In this document: positions 1-6,581 of the stretch, one piece after another
How the letters are laid out: every line of letters begins with the position of its first letter
How positions within the stretch are numbered: the stretch's first letter is position 1
Source: Sva-07 sp035529175
GTDB taxonomy: Bacteria > Actinomycetota > Acidimicrobiia > Acidimicrobiales > Ilumatobacteraceae
Assembly (NCBI GenBank): GCA_035529175.1
Contig: DATKXG010000189.1
Location: 1-31,068 of the forward strand
Direction of reading: 5' to 3'
Length of the DNA: 31,068 nucleotides
Made by a program: the position numbers and the translations under genes
Notes under the pieces: model-generated
Told to the model about the DNA's origin: nothing
Seen by the model: only the letters and a program-made list of their open reading frames with translations
Database searches by the model: none

Positions 1-50
1 GCGAGGCCGATCCCGCGAGCTCCGCCGGTGATCAGTACGACGCGGCTCAC
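1..50 (-). CDS. fabG: 3-oxoacyl-ACP reductase FabG-like SDR, N-terminal fragment
   Basis: Only the first 16 codons lie in the window; the rest runs off the left edge. Reading from a GTG at position 50 gives VSRVVLITGGARGIGL, the start of a short-chain dehydrogenase with the TGGxxGIG dinucleotide-binding loop. The GTG overlaps the fabH stop in a GTGA, so the two are probably translationally coupled. Following fabD and fabH on the same strand, it is most likely the NADPH-dependent 3-oxoacyl-ACP reductase of fatty-acid elongation. Another SDR cannot be excluded from so short a piece. Confidence 0.75.
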   Translation of the reverse strand, partial: MSRVVLITGGARGIGL

Positions 51-1027
51 GACGCCGCACCGTCGGCAGCTGATGGCACGGGTGCGCTCCATCTGACCAC
101 TGCGCTGGCGGCGGTCATCCCCGCACCGAATCCGACGAACAACACCAGGTCACCTTCGCATATCCGGCCGCGATCCAAGGCGTCCGCGAGCGCGAGCGGA
201 ATCGACGCCGCCGAGGTGTTGCCGGTGTGGTCGAGCACGATCGAGGCGCGTTCGATGCCGATACCGAGCCGATCCAGCGATGCCGAGATGATGCGGATGT
301 TGGCCTGGTGGGGAATGACGAGAGCGAGGTCGTCGGCGGTGACCCCGGCGGCCTTCATCGATTCGGTGGCCGAGTCGGCCATGAGTCGAACCGCACGCCG
401 GAACACCTCGCGGCCCTCCATCTGGAGCTTGCCGCCGACCTCCGCATACAGCGCTTCTTCCGCGCTCCCGTCGGCCGTCAGGTGCCAACCGAGCAGCTGA
501 CCCTCACCATCCACCGCTTCGAGCACGGCGGCACCGGAACCGTCGGCGAAGAGGATTGCCGTGTTGCGGTCGTCCCAATCGGTGATCCGTGCCAACGTGT
601 CGGTCCCGATCACCAATACCTTCTCGGCGCCGAGCGCAATGAGGCCATGGGCGTTGATCAGGCCATACACCCAGCCGGAGCAGGCGGCGTTGAGGTCGTA
701 GGCGCCGCACGTCAACCCGAGGGTGTGCTGGACGGTCGAGGAGGTTCCGGGTACCGCTCGGTCGGGTGTGGTGGTCGCGAGGATGAGGGCGTCGATGTCA
801 CCCGGTTGGAGGCCGGCACGCTCGATGGCCTGGCGTCCTGCCTCGACCGACAATCCGGCGGTGGTGCCGCCGACGCGACGCTCGCGAATGCCGGTGCGCT
901 CGACGATCCACTCGTGGTTGGTGTCGAGCGTGCGTTCGAGGTCGTGGTTGGTGACGACCTGGTCGGGCAGCGCGGTGCCCCACCCGGTGATCGCTGCTCC
1001 TCGGACGCCCGCAGGAACCTTCGGCAT
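47..1027 (-). CDS. fabH: 3-oxoacyl-ACP synthase III (KAS III)
   Basis: 326 residues, the usual family length. KAS III condenses an acyl-CoA primer with malonyl-ACP to start type II fatty-acid synthesis in the cytoplasm. The thiolase-fold Cys-His-Asn triad is visible: Cys116 in AACSGW, His240 in PHQANIRI and Asn270 in DHTGNTSAA. The N-terminal GWGTALPDQVVTN and the WIVERTGIRER segment are typical of FabH. It starts 16 bp downstream of the fabD stop on the same strand with only a weak GGGAC-like ribosome site, and its stop overlaps the start of the fabG-like gene. This is the conserved fabD-fabH-fabG operon order. The primer preference (acetyl or branched) cannot be read from the sequence. Confidence 0.95.
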   Translation of the reverse strand: MPKVPAGVRGAAITGWGTALPDQVVTNHDLERTLDTNHEWIVERTGIRERRVGGTTAGLSVEAGRQAIERAGLQPGDIDALILATTTPDRAVPGTSSTVQHTLGLTCGAYDLNAACSGWVYGLINAHGLIALGAEKVLVIGTDTLARITDWDDRNTAILFADGSGAAVLEAVDGEGQLLGWHLTADGSAEEALYAEVGGKLQMEGREVFRRAVRLMADSATESMKAAGVTADDLALVIPHQANIRIISASLDRLGIGIERASIVLDHTGNTSAASIPLALADALDRGRICEGDLVLFVGFGAGMTAASAVVRWSAPVPSAADGAAS

Positions 1028-1043
1028 GCTCAGTCCCGGTCCG

Positions 1044-2222
1044 TCATGGTTCGGTGCGCAGCCAGGCGATCGGTTGACGGGTCGTGACGCGCTCGGTGTC
1101 GAGCGCGATGAAGCTCTGCAGGATGCCGCCGAACGGCGAGCGCACCTCGACGTCGCCGACGTGGCCGACGACCGTGCCGACGTCGATCGCCGATCCGTCG
1201 CGCAGCGCGGCGATCGGGGTGAAGATGCCCGCAGCCGGGCTGACGACCAACCGCTCGACGGCGAAGAGGTGCTCGCCCTCCTGCTGCGTCGGACCGGAGG
1301 GCGTTCCCGCTCCGACCCACTCGAGCAACTTGTCGAGGTCCTCGGGCGTGGCGACCGAGATCGTCCGACTGCCAGGTACGGTCCGCTTCGCCATGCCGGT
1401 GAGCACCGCGCCGGGGCCGAGTTCGGCGAAGTCGGTGACGCCGTTGTCGGCGAGCGTGAGCAGTGAGTGCTTCCAGCGCACCGGGCTCGACAACTGTGCC
1501 GACAGCAGGCTCGTCCAGTCGCCCGCCTGGTCGTGGAGCATCGCGTCGACGTTCGACACGACCGGTACGTCGCTGTCGCGCGGGTCTGCCTCGGCGAGTG
1601 CCGCGCGCAGGCGTTCGCGCGCTGCGGTCATGAAGGGGGTGTGGAACGCTCCGGCGACCTGCAACGGCATGACCTTCTTCGCTCCGAGGTCCTTGGCGTG
1701 CCCGGACGCCGCTTCGACCCCGCCGGGCGACCCGGCGATCACGACCTGGCCGGGAGCGTTGTAGTTGGCCACCCAGACGTCGTCGTCGGCACGCCGGCAG
1801 GCGACGTCGACCTGGTCGTCGTCGAGGCCGAGCACGGCGGCCATCGTGCCGGGCTGAGCGAGGCCGGCGTCGTGCATCGCCGCGCCGCGCTCGCACACGA
1901 GCCGGATCCCGTCGTCGAAGCCCAGCGCGCCGGTGGCGGTGAGTGCCGTGTACTCGCCGAGGCTGTGGCCGGCGCAGTAGCTGGGTTCGATGCCGAGACG
2001 CTCGACCGCGTCGAGCACCATCAGGCTCGACACGAACGTCGTCAACTGGGCGTTGCGGGTGTCCTTGAGTTCGTCGGCGTCGGCGTCGCAGAGCAGTGCG
2101 CCGATGTCGCGGCCGGCGATGTCGCTGGCCTCGTCGATCAGTTCCCAGCTCTCGTGATCGCGCCAGGGCAGCCCCATGCCGGGGCGTTGCGAGCCCTGGC
2201 CCGGGAAGGTGAAAGCGAGCAT
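1044..2222 (-). CDS. fabD: Malonyl-CoA:ACP transacylase with C-terminal biotinyl/lipoyl-like domain
   Basis: Transfers malonyl from CoA to acyl carrier protein. Residues 1-300 are a complete FabD: N-terminal FPGQGSQ, the nucleophile Ser87 in GHSLGEYTAL and the catalytic His194 in FHTPFM. At 392 residues it is about 80 longer than usual. Residues from about 320 to 390 form an unusual tail with two half-repeats, VVSPAAGIF and VRSPFGGIL, each followed by a hydrophobic strand pattern. This resembles a biotinyl/lipoyl domain, but the modifiable lysine turn is missing. The ATG at 2222 was chosen because MLAFTFPGQG is the normal N-terminus; a longer frame to 2336 would run through the tRNA on the other strand. 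It heads the fab operon. Confidence 0.95.
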   Translation of the reverse strand: MLAFTFPGQGSQRPGMGLPWRDHESWELIDEASDIAGRDIGALLCDADADELKDTRNAQLTTFVSSLMVLDAVERLGIEPSYCAGHSLGEYTALTATGALGFDDGIRLVCERGAAMHDAGLAQPGTMAAVLGLDDDQVDVACRRADDDVWVANYNAPGQVVIAGSPGGVEAASGHAKDLGAKKVMPLQVAGAFHTPFMTAARERLRAALAEADPRDSDVPVVSNVDAMLHDQAGDWTSLLSAQLSSPVRWKHSLLTLADNGVTDFAELGPGAVLTGMAKRTVPGSRTISVATPEDLDKLLEWVGAGTPSGPTQQEGEHLFAVERLVVSPAAGIFTPIAALRDGSAIDVGTVVGHVGDVEVRSPFGGILQSFIALDTERVTTRQPIAWLRTEP

Positions 2223-2229
2223 TGTCGGC

Positions 2230-2235
2230 AGGCTA
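2230..2235 (-). promoter_or_regulatory. Putative -10 element of fabD, leaderless spacing
   Basis: TAGCCT on the minus strand is followed by 7 nt (GCCGACA) and then the fabD ATG. With transcription usually starting about 7 nt after the -10 box, the message would begin at or next to the start codon. No convincing -35 box and no Shine-Dalgarno sequence is present. The call rests on position and on the same arrangement at other genes in the window. Confidence 0.45.
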
Positions 2236-2279
2236 GACCGCTCGACGCGGATGGGAGAGCTACCGGCGGGTAAGCCCGC

Positions 2280-2285
2280 TAGTCT
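2280..2285 (+). promoter_or_regulatory. Putative -10 element of the tRNA gene
   Basis: TAGTCT lies 14 nt before the mature tRNA 5' end, so a short 5' leader for RNase P is expected. No good -35 hexamer is visible at 16-18 bp upstream. The region between the divergent fabD and tRNA genes is only about 77 bp, so both promoters must sit here. Confidence 0.35.
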
Positions 2286-2299
2286 CGCCGTCGCATACG

Positions 2300-2373
2300 G
2301 CCCCGGTAGCCCAATTGGCAGAGGCAACGGTCTCAAACACCGTCAAGTGTCGGTTCGAGTCCGACCCGGGGCA
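2300..2373 (+). tRNA. tRNA-Leu (anticodon CAA), 74 nt, short variable loop
   Basis: A full cloverleaf can be drawn. The acceptor stem GCCCCGG pairs with CCGGGGC. The D-arm has the GG pair in its loop (AATTGGCAGA). The anticodon stem is ACGGT/ACCGT with loop CTCAAAC, giving CAA at 2334-2336. The T-arm is GTCGG-TTCGAGT-CCGAC and the discriminator is A at 2373. CCA is not encoded. CAA reads UUG leucine codons. The variable region is only CAAGT (2344-2348), whereas bacterial tRNA-Leu is normally class II with a long variable arm. The anticodon call is clear; the charging identity is inferred from it. Confidence 0.9.
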
Positions 2374-2382
2374 CTCGTCTAG

Positions 2383-2451
2383 TGGTCTCGCTCGTCGGCC
2401 CTTCGGTTCTCCTCGCTCGACTGCGGCTCGTCGCTGGCGCTTCCCTCGCCG
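2383..2451. repeat. 69-bp direct repeat, copy A
   Basis: Matches 4147-4215 in the same orientation at 67 of 69 positions. It lies 9 bp after the tRNA and, with the second copy, brackets the acyl-CoA synthetase gene. It contains an inner 34-bp core (2402-2435) that is repeated once more at 2464-2497. It has no obvious coding role, although one frame reads SASDEPQSSEENR on the minus strand. Confidence 0.85.
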
Positions 2452-2463
2452 CCTGGTGACGGG

Positions 2464-2497
2464 TTCGGTTCTCCTCGCTCGACTGCGGCTCGTCGCT
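2464..2497. repeat. 34-bp partial copy B of the same repeat
   Basis: Identical over 34 bp to 2402-2435, the inner part of copy A. It directly abuts the stop codon of the acyl-CoA synthetase (2499-2501). A 28-bp spacer (2436-2463) separates the two cores, so the unit has been partly duplicated in tandem. Confidence 0.85.
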
Positions 2498-2498
2498 C

Positions 2499-4052
2499 TC
2501 AGATCGAGCGGCCGGCGCCCTCCCAATACTTGGCGCGGAGCTCGCGCTTGGGAAGCTTGCCGGTCGCGGTTCGCGGGAGGGCGCCGAAGTCGTAGCTGCG
2601 GGGGCACATGTAGCCGGCGAGCTTCTCACGGCACAGTCGTCGCAGATCCGCTTCGACCTCGACCGGATCGGCGCCCGCAAGCAGCTCCACCGCCGCCTTG
2701 ACCTCCTCGCCGAACTCGTCGTTCGGAACGCCGAAGACGCCCACGTCGGCGACCGATGGGTGAGTCACGATGACCGATTCGATCTCGGCGGGATAGATGT
2801 TCACCCCGCCGGAGATGATCATGTCGATCTTTCGGTCCGAGAGGAACAGGTAGCCGTCATCGTCGACGTAGCCGACGTCGCCGAACGAGAACACGCCCGG
2901 TTCGAGGTGGGCTCCCTTCGTCTTCTCCTCGTCGCCGAGGTACTCGAAGTCGATGCCGATCAGGCTGCGCATGTAGATCTGGCCGACCTCGTTCGGCCCG
3001 AGTCGGGCCCCGTCGTCACCGATGATGAGGAGTTCGGTGACCGGTGTCGGTGTGCCGACGGTCCCGGGTTTGGACAGCCAGTCTTCGCTGTTGACCGCCG
3101 TACCGCACCCGCCACCTTCGCTGGCGCCGTACAACTCGAAGATGACCGGCCCCCACCAGTCGATCATCTGACGCTTCACGGCGGGTGGGCAGGGCGCGGC
3201 GGTGTGGAGGGCGTACTGGAGGCTGGCGCCGGAGAACGTGTCCTTGATGGCCTGAGGGAGCTTGAGCATCCTCGAGAAGTGTGTGGGCACCGCGTAGTAG
3301 TGCGTGACGGAGTATCGATCGATGAGGTCGAGCGTCTCCTCACCGTCCCACTTGCGTCGGAGGACCATCGTGGCGCCGAGCGTGAAAGGGATCCCGCAGA
3401 ACGCCAAGGGTCCAGCGTGATAGAGCGGCGCGTTGCAGAGCACGACGTTGCCATCTGGTTCGGGCATGAGGTACAGACTCAGCAACAACCTGAGCTTGTC
3501 GGTCATCTCGCTCGGGTCGCCGCCCACCGCGAGCAGGTTGGACTTGACGCCCTTCGGCCTCCCCGTGGTGCCCGAGGTGTAGAACATGGTCCCACCGGCG
3601 ACCTCACCGATGGGTTCGTCTGGCGACCCTGATGCCACGACCTCCTCGAAATCCGTGAACCCGGTGATCGGACCGCCGTAGGAGACACGGGTCGGCACGC
3701 CGGCGAGCTCGGCGGCCGCCGCCGCATGCTCGCTGAATTCCGCGTCGGCGACGAGCGCCGTCGCCCCCGAGTTCTGGAGCACATACGCGATCTCGTCCAC
3801 GCTGAAGTGCCAGTTGACCGGTACCAGCACCGTGCCGATCAGGCCGGACGCGCTGAGCGTTTCTATCCACTCGTGGCGGTTGTTCCCCAGCAGGGCAATC
3901 GTGTCGCCGACGCCCAGGCCGAGGCCTCGAAGCCCGTGAACCAGCCGGTTCTGTCGGGTGTTGAACTCGCTCCACGTGTACGACGCGAACTCGTCGACGA
4001 GGGCGAGCTGCTCGCCTCGTGCAGCTACCCGGTCCTGCAATCCTGCCACCAT
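2499..4052 (-). CDS. AMP-dependent acyl-CoA synthetase (FadD-like)
   Basis: 517 residues of the ANL adenylating superfamily: ATP plus a carboxylic acid gives the acyl-AMP and then the acyl-CoA. The P-loop FYTSGTTGRPKG is at residues 157-168. Later come YGASEGGG, the GDVGYVDDDGYLFLSDRKID hinge segment, SGGVNIYPAEIE, and a C-terminal GKLPKRELR carrying the catalytic lysine. The open frame continues upstream to 4580, but that part runs through a repeat and is not protein-like. The ATG at 4052 follows a GGGGG stretch that could serve as ribosome site. Residues YDPWNTLASFSRQNWGFD just upstream look protein-like, so a slightly longer product from a rare start is possible. The substrate is unknown; a fatty, steroid-side-chain or aromatic acid is plausible. 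The gene sits between two copies of a 69-bp repeat. Confidence 0.9.
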   Translation of the reverse strand: MVAGLQDRVAARGEQLALVDEFASYTWSEFNTRQNRLVHGLRGLGLGVGDTIALLGNNRHEWIETLSASGLIGTVLVPVNWHFSVDEIAYVLQNSGATALVADAEFSEHAAAAAELAGVPTRVSYGGPITGFTDFEEVVASGSPDEPIGEVAGGTMFYTSGTTGRPKGVKSNLLAVGGDPSEMTDKLRLLLSLYLMPEPDGNVVLCNAPLYHAGPLAFCGIPFTLGATMVLRRKWDGEETLDLIDRYSVTHYYAVPTHFSRMLKLPQAIKDTFSGASLQYALHTAAPCPPAVKRQMIDWWGPVIFELYGASEGGGCGTAVNSEDWLSKPGTVGTPTPVTELLIIGDDGARLGPNEVGQIYMRSLIGIDFEYLGDEEKTKGAHLEPGVFSFGDVGYVDDDGYLFLSDRKIDMIISGGVNIYPAEIESVIVTHPSVADVGVFGVPNDEFGEEVKAAVELLAGADPVEVEADLRRLCREKLAGYMCPRSYDFGALPRTATGKLPKRELRAKYWEGAGRSI

Positions 4053-4146
4053 GTCGAACCCCCAATTCTGCCGGCTGAATGACGCCAGAGTGTTCCACGG
4101 GTCGTACGCCAGGTCGATGTTACGTCGGTCACCCCCGCCGATCTGG

Positions 4147-4215
4147 TGGTCTCGTTCGTCGGCCCTGCGGTTCTCCTCGCTCGACTGCGGCTCGTCGCTG
4201 GCGCTTCCCTCGCCG
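4147..4215. repeat. 69-bp direct repeat, copy C
   Basis: Upstream partner of 2383-2451, with two mismatches. A fragment of the next unit (TGGTCTCGCTCGT, 4223-4235) follows after 7 bp, which suggests that the element was once a tandem array with a unit of about 76 bp. The 254-bp gap 4053-4306 between the acyl-CoA synthetase and the HNH-like gene holds this element and nothing else recognisable. Confidence 0.85.
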
Positions 4216-4306
4216 CTCTCGGTGGTCTCGCTCGTGAGCCCGTTTGTGTTGCGGTTTCGGTGACCCGGTCCACCCGAAGTGCAACGCAAACGTGATGAGC
4301 CTGATC

Positions 4307-4780
4307 TCAGCGAGCCGACTGGAGCACGACCATGTACTGGCCACCGCCGCGTTCGACGTCGGCGCTCACCTCGAGGGATGGTTCGAGTCGGGAGACCCGG
4401 TCCACCAGCCAGGTCGCTGCGGCGATGGCGTCGTCCTCGTCCGAGCAGTGACCCATGATCTCGCGCCCGCCCTTGCGTTGGGCTCGATCGACCGCGGCGA
4501 TGATCACGGCGGGGTCGGCGATCAGGAGGTCGTCGGGCCATTCGACGACGGGCTTCGTGCTTCCCTTGCCGGTGTTGCACGACCGATGGGCCAGGCGTTC
4601 CTGTCCGGTCCCCGTGCCCTTGCCACGCCCGGTTCCCTTCGCTTTGGCCTTTCGCTCGGTGGTGCGGCTGTCGATGCTCGGACCCCGCGGGTCGTTCACC
4701 GACATGTCCGGGTCGACCGGCTGGTCACACAGCCAGCACCGCCAGCCGTCCTGTTCGCCGATCTCGCTCAAGTGTGCCAT
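4307..4780 (-). CDS. HNH-like zinc-binding protein, active site degenerate
   Basis: 157 residues. The N-terminal half has the layout of an HNH zinc fold: CWLCDQPVDP near residues 15-24, a PSID segment where SVDH is usual, and AHRSCNTGKG near residues 85-94. The normal general-base histidine of the DH pair is replaced by serine (IDS). A Lys/Gly/Thr-rich stretch (KAKAKGTGRGKGTGTG) separates the two halves. The C-terminal 60 residues, with MGHCSDEDDAIAAATWLVDRVSRL, look like a separate small alpha/beta domain. Nuclease activity is doubtful; a structural zinc finger is equally possible. Its own promoter-like sequence lies just upstream. Confidence 0.65.
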   Translation of the reverse strand: MAHLSEIGEQDGWRCWLCDQPVDPDMSVNDPRGPSIDSRTTERKAKAKGTGRGKGTGTGQERLAHRSCNTGKGSTKPVVEWPDDLLIADPAVIIAAVDRAQRKGGREIMGHCSDEDDAIAAATWLVDRVSRLEPSLEVSADVERGGGQYMVVLQSAR

Positions 4781-4786
4781 TGCCAG

Positions 4787-4816
4787 ATCCTGACCGATCG
4801 CCGGGCCGGGTCACAA
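4787..4816 (-). promoter_or_regulatory. Putative promoter of the HNH-like gene
   Basis: Minus-strand TTGTGA (4816-4811), an 18-bp spacer, then CAGGAT (4792-4787), which is followed by 6 nt and the ATG at 4780. This gives both boxes and a leaderless start. The -10 box is only a loose NANNNT match. Confidence 0.35.
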
Positions 4817-4884
4817 TCGGCCGACGAGCGAGTTCCCGGGGCTCGATCATCGAGGGAAGCGGCCGCGGTAGCGTTGATCGGGAC

Positions 4885-5163
4885 ATGGGCAACTGGCTGA
4901 TCGAGCGTCGACTGTCGCAGGTGGCATCCCGGCTGAAGACCTTGCGTGCCGAGTTGGCGGTCATCGACGAGCAGATGATCTACCTCGGCGACGATGCCGA
5001 CGACCACGAGATCCGAGCGCTCGTCTCGGAGACGGCGGGCGCGTCGTTCGAAGCTCGGGACGCTCGCCGCCATGTCGACGCCCACGCGAAGCACCGTGCG
5101 AAGGTCGTCGAGGAGATCACCTCGCTCGAACGCCGCCAGGACGAACTGCTCGACCGGATGTGA
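4885..5163 (+). CDS. Small coiled-coil protein of unknown function
   Basis: 92 residues with no recognised family. It starts MGNWLIERRLSQVASRLKTL and is predicted almost fully helical, with two heptad-like stretches (about residues 10-35 and 60-90) rich in Glu, Arg and Leu; an antiparallel coiled-coil hairpin is likely. The frame is open further upstream to 4774, but that part is Arg/Gly/Ser-rich and unlike protein. The ATG at 4885 has a weak GGGAC in front and a TAGCGT hexamer 10 nt upstream. It is divergent from the HNH-like gene. Codon use and the strong heptad pattern support a real gene. Confidence 0.7.
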   Translation: MGNWLIERRLSQVASRLKTLRAELAVIDEQMIYLGDDADDHEIRALVSETAGASFEARDARRHVDAHAKHRAKVVEEITSLERRQDELLDRM

Positions 5164-5220
5164 CTCGGTCGTGGGTGAGCCGGTCGTAGCCGGTCCGCGC
5201 CGCTCTGCGAAGCTCGCTGC

Positions 5221-6048
5221 ATGGACTCGCTGACGGCCCGAAAGACCTGGCGAACGCTCGAGCCGATCCACGGCGCGATCTACTTCGCCGCCGAGGCTCG
5301 TGTCGAGTATGCGGCGATCGGGATCGACGATCGGACGAGGGGGTACTTCGCGTCGCGGTCGGCGCCGATGGGGGCGGTGAGCGCCGAGGTGGTGATCGCC
5401 ACGTTCTTCAACTTCGATCCCGACCTCGTTCGTCGCAGCATGGACGGCGTGTGGGAACGAGTGACACCGGCGGAGGTCTCCGACGCCCGACTCCGCGGCG
5501 CCGATCGGATGATCCGTGCCCACGCGGGAGCGTTCGTCGGGACCCCGGAGATCGCCGAGGCGGCCGACCTGGCGCGAGCCGCGGCCATGGCAGCGTGCCA
5601 GCGGCCGGAGGGGAGGCCGCTGTTCGCCGGACACGCCTCGTTGCCGTGGCCGGTCGAAACGCACCTCGTGCTCTGGCATGCGCAGTCGCTGTTGCGTGAG
5701 TATCGCGGCGACGGTCACATCGTCGCGCTGGCGGTCGAGGGGCTCGACGGCTGCGAGGCGTTGGTGACGCACGCGGCCGCGGGCGACGTGTCCGCCGACA
5801 TCCTGAGAGCCACTCGTCAGCGGACCGGCGACGACTGGCTCGCTGCCGAGGAACGCCTCCGCGAGCGGGGCTGGCTCGACCCGGATCTCGCGTTCACCGA
5901 CCTCGGCCGCGAGCGCCGGAACTGGATCGAGACCCGCACCGACGAGCTCGCCGCCGCCCCCTACGACGCGATCGGCACCGACGGATGCGCGAGGCTTCGC
6001 GAACTGTGCCGGCCGATCAGCACGGCCGTGATGGGAGCATTCGGATGA
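5221..6048 (+). CDS. SCO6745-family protein
   Basis: 275 residues, close to the usual length for this actinobacterial family. Features that place it here are the N-terminal ARKTWRTLEPIHGAIYFAAEA, GYFASRSAPMGAVSAEVVIATFFNF, and the central LPWPVETHLVLWHAQSLLREYRGDGH block. The C-terminal half looks like a winged-helix arrangement (DWLAAEERLRERGWLDPDLAFTDLGRERR). The biochemical role of the family is not established as far as I know. The stop overlaps the next gene in an ATGA, so it is probably co-translated with the TrmO-like gene. Confidence 0.8.
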   Translation: MDSLTARKTWRTLEPIHGAIYFAAEARVEYAAIGIDDRTRGYFASRSAPMGAVSAEVVIATFFNFDPDLVRRSMDGVWERVTPAEVSDARLRGADRMIRAHAGAFVGTPEIAEAADLARAAAMAACQRPEGRPLFAGHASLPWPVETHLVLWHAQSLLREYRGDGHIVALAVEGLDGCEALVTHAAAGDVSADILRATRQRTGDDWLAAEERLRERGWLDPDLAFTDLGRERRNWIETRTDELAAAPYDAIGTDGCARLRELCRPISTAVMGAFG

Positions 6049-6509
6049 CCGAGTACTTCGTCCGCCCGATCGGGCACGTCTCGTCCGAGAGATCTTCTCG
6101 GATCGACGACGACTGGGGGAGCGTCGAGAGCGCGATCCGTCTCGACGAGGGTCGATTCACGCCGGACTCGGTGGCCGGTCTGGAGGAGTTCTCCCACGTC
6201 GAGGTGATCTTCCTGTTCGACCAGTTCGACGAGGCGAAGGTGGCCGTGGGGGCACGTCACCCCCGGGGCAACGAGGCGTGGCCGAAGGTCGGCATCTTCG
6301 CCCAGCGCGCCAGCTCGCGCCCGAATCGGCTCGGCCTCACCACCTGTGAGCTCCTCGGCGTCGAGGGACTCGACGTGCGGGTTCGACGGCTCGATGCGAT
6401 CGACGGCACGCCCGTGCTCGACATCAAGCCACACATGCGCGAATTCGAGCCACGCGGCAACGTGCGACAGCCATCGTGGTCGTCGGAGCTGATGGCCGGG
6501 TACTGGTGA
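6045..6509 (+). CDS. trmO: TrmO/TsaA-like SAM-dependent methyltransferase
   Basis: 154 residues of the UPF0066/TsaA family. In E. coli the homologue adds the N6-methyl group to threonylcarbamoyladenosine at position 37 of certain tRNAs. The family pattern is visible: N-terminal VRPIGHVSS, the EEFSHVEVIFLFDQF strand, PKVGIFAQRASSRPNRLGLTTCELL, and the C-terminal DGTPVLDIKPHMREFEP. It is shorter than E. coli TrmO because the C-terminal tRNA-binding extension is absent, so its substrate could differ. The ATG at 6045 overlaps the stop of the SCO6745-family gene by 4 bp. Confidence 0.85.
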   Translation: MTEYFVRPIGHVSSERSSRIDDDWGSVESAIRLDEGRFTPDSVAGLEEFSHVEVIFLFDQFDEAKVAVGARHPRGNEAWPKVGIFAQRASSRPNRLGLTTCELLGVEGLDVRVRRLDAIDGTPVLDIKPHMREFEPRGNVRQPSWSSELMAGYW

Positions 6510-6569
6510 CACATGCCTCCCGGCGGCGTCACGTGGAGCTGTCGGGAGTCGAACCATGACGACACCTGC

Positions 6570-6575
6570 TAGATA
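6570..6575 (+). promoter_or_regulatory. Putative -10 element of pdtaR
   Basis: TAGATA is followed by GGGGGC and the ATG at 6582, leaving 6 nt and thus a leaderless or near-leaderless start. The G run is too near the start codon to serve as a Shine-Dalgarno site. No clear -35 box. Confidence 0.35.
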
Positions 6576-6581
6576 GGGGGC

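Noticed and set aside
2223..2336. Upstream extension of fabD to an ATG at 2336
   Set aside because: It would run through the fabD promoter region and part of the tRNA on the opposite strand, and the added residues have no FabD character.
2383..4215. Composite transposon or insertion sequence around the acyl-CoA synthetase
   Set aside because: No transposase, no terminal inverted repeats and no target-site duplication is visible; only direct repeats.
4053..4580. N-terminal extension of the acyl-CoA synthetase to 4580
   Set aside because: The extra residues come from the 69-bp repeat and from the antisense of the HNH-like gene.
6517..6548. Possible terminator CTCCCG...CGGGAG after the TrmO-like gene
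   Set aside because: Only 6 bp with a 20-nt loop and no tail; not distinguishable from chance in GC-rich DNA.
6529..6555. Minus-strand sequence GGTTCGACTCCCGACAGCTC, like a tRNA T-arm plus acceptor end
   Set aside because: The arms beside the TTCGACT loop do not pair, and no matching 5' half, D-arm or anticodon arm is found upstream on that strand. At best it is a remnant, or chance.
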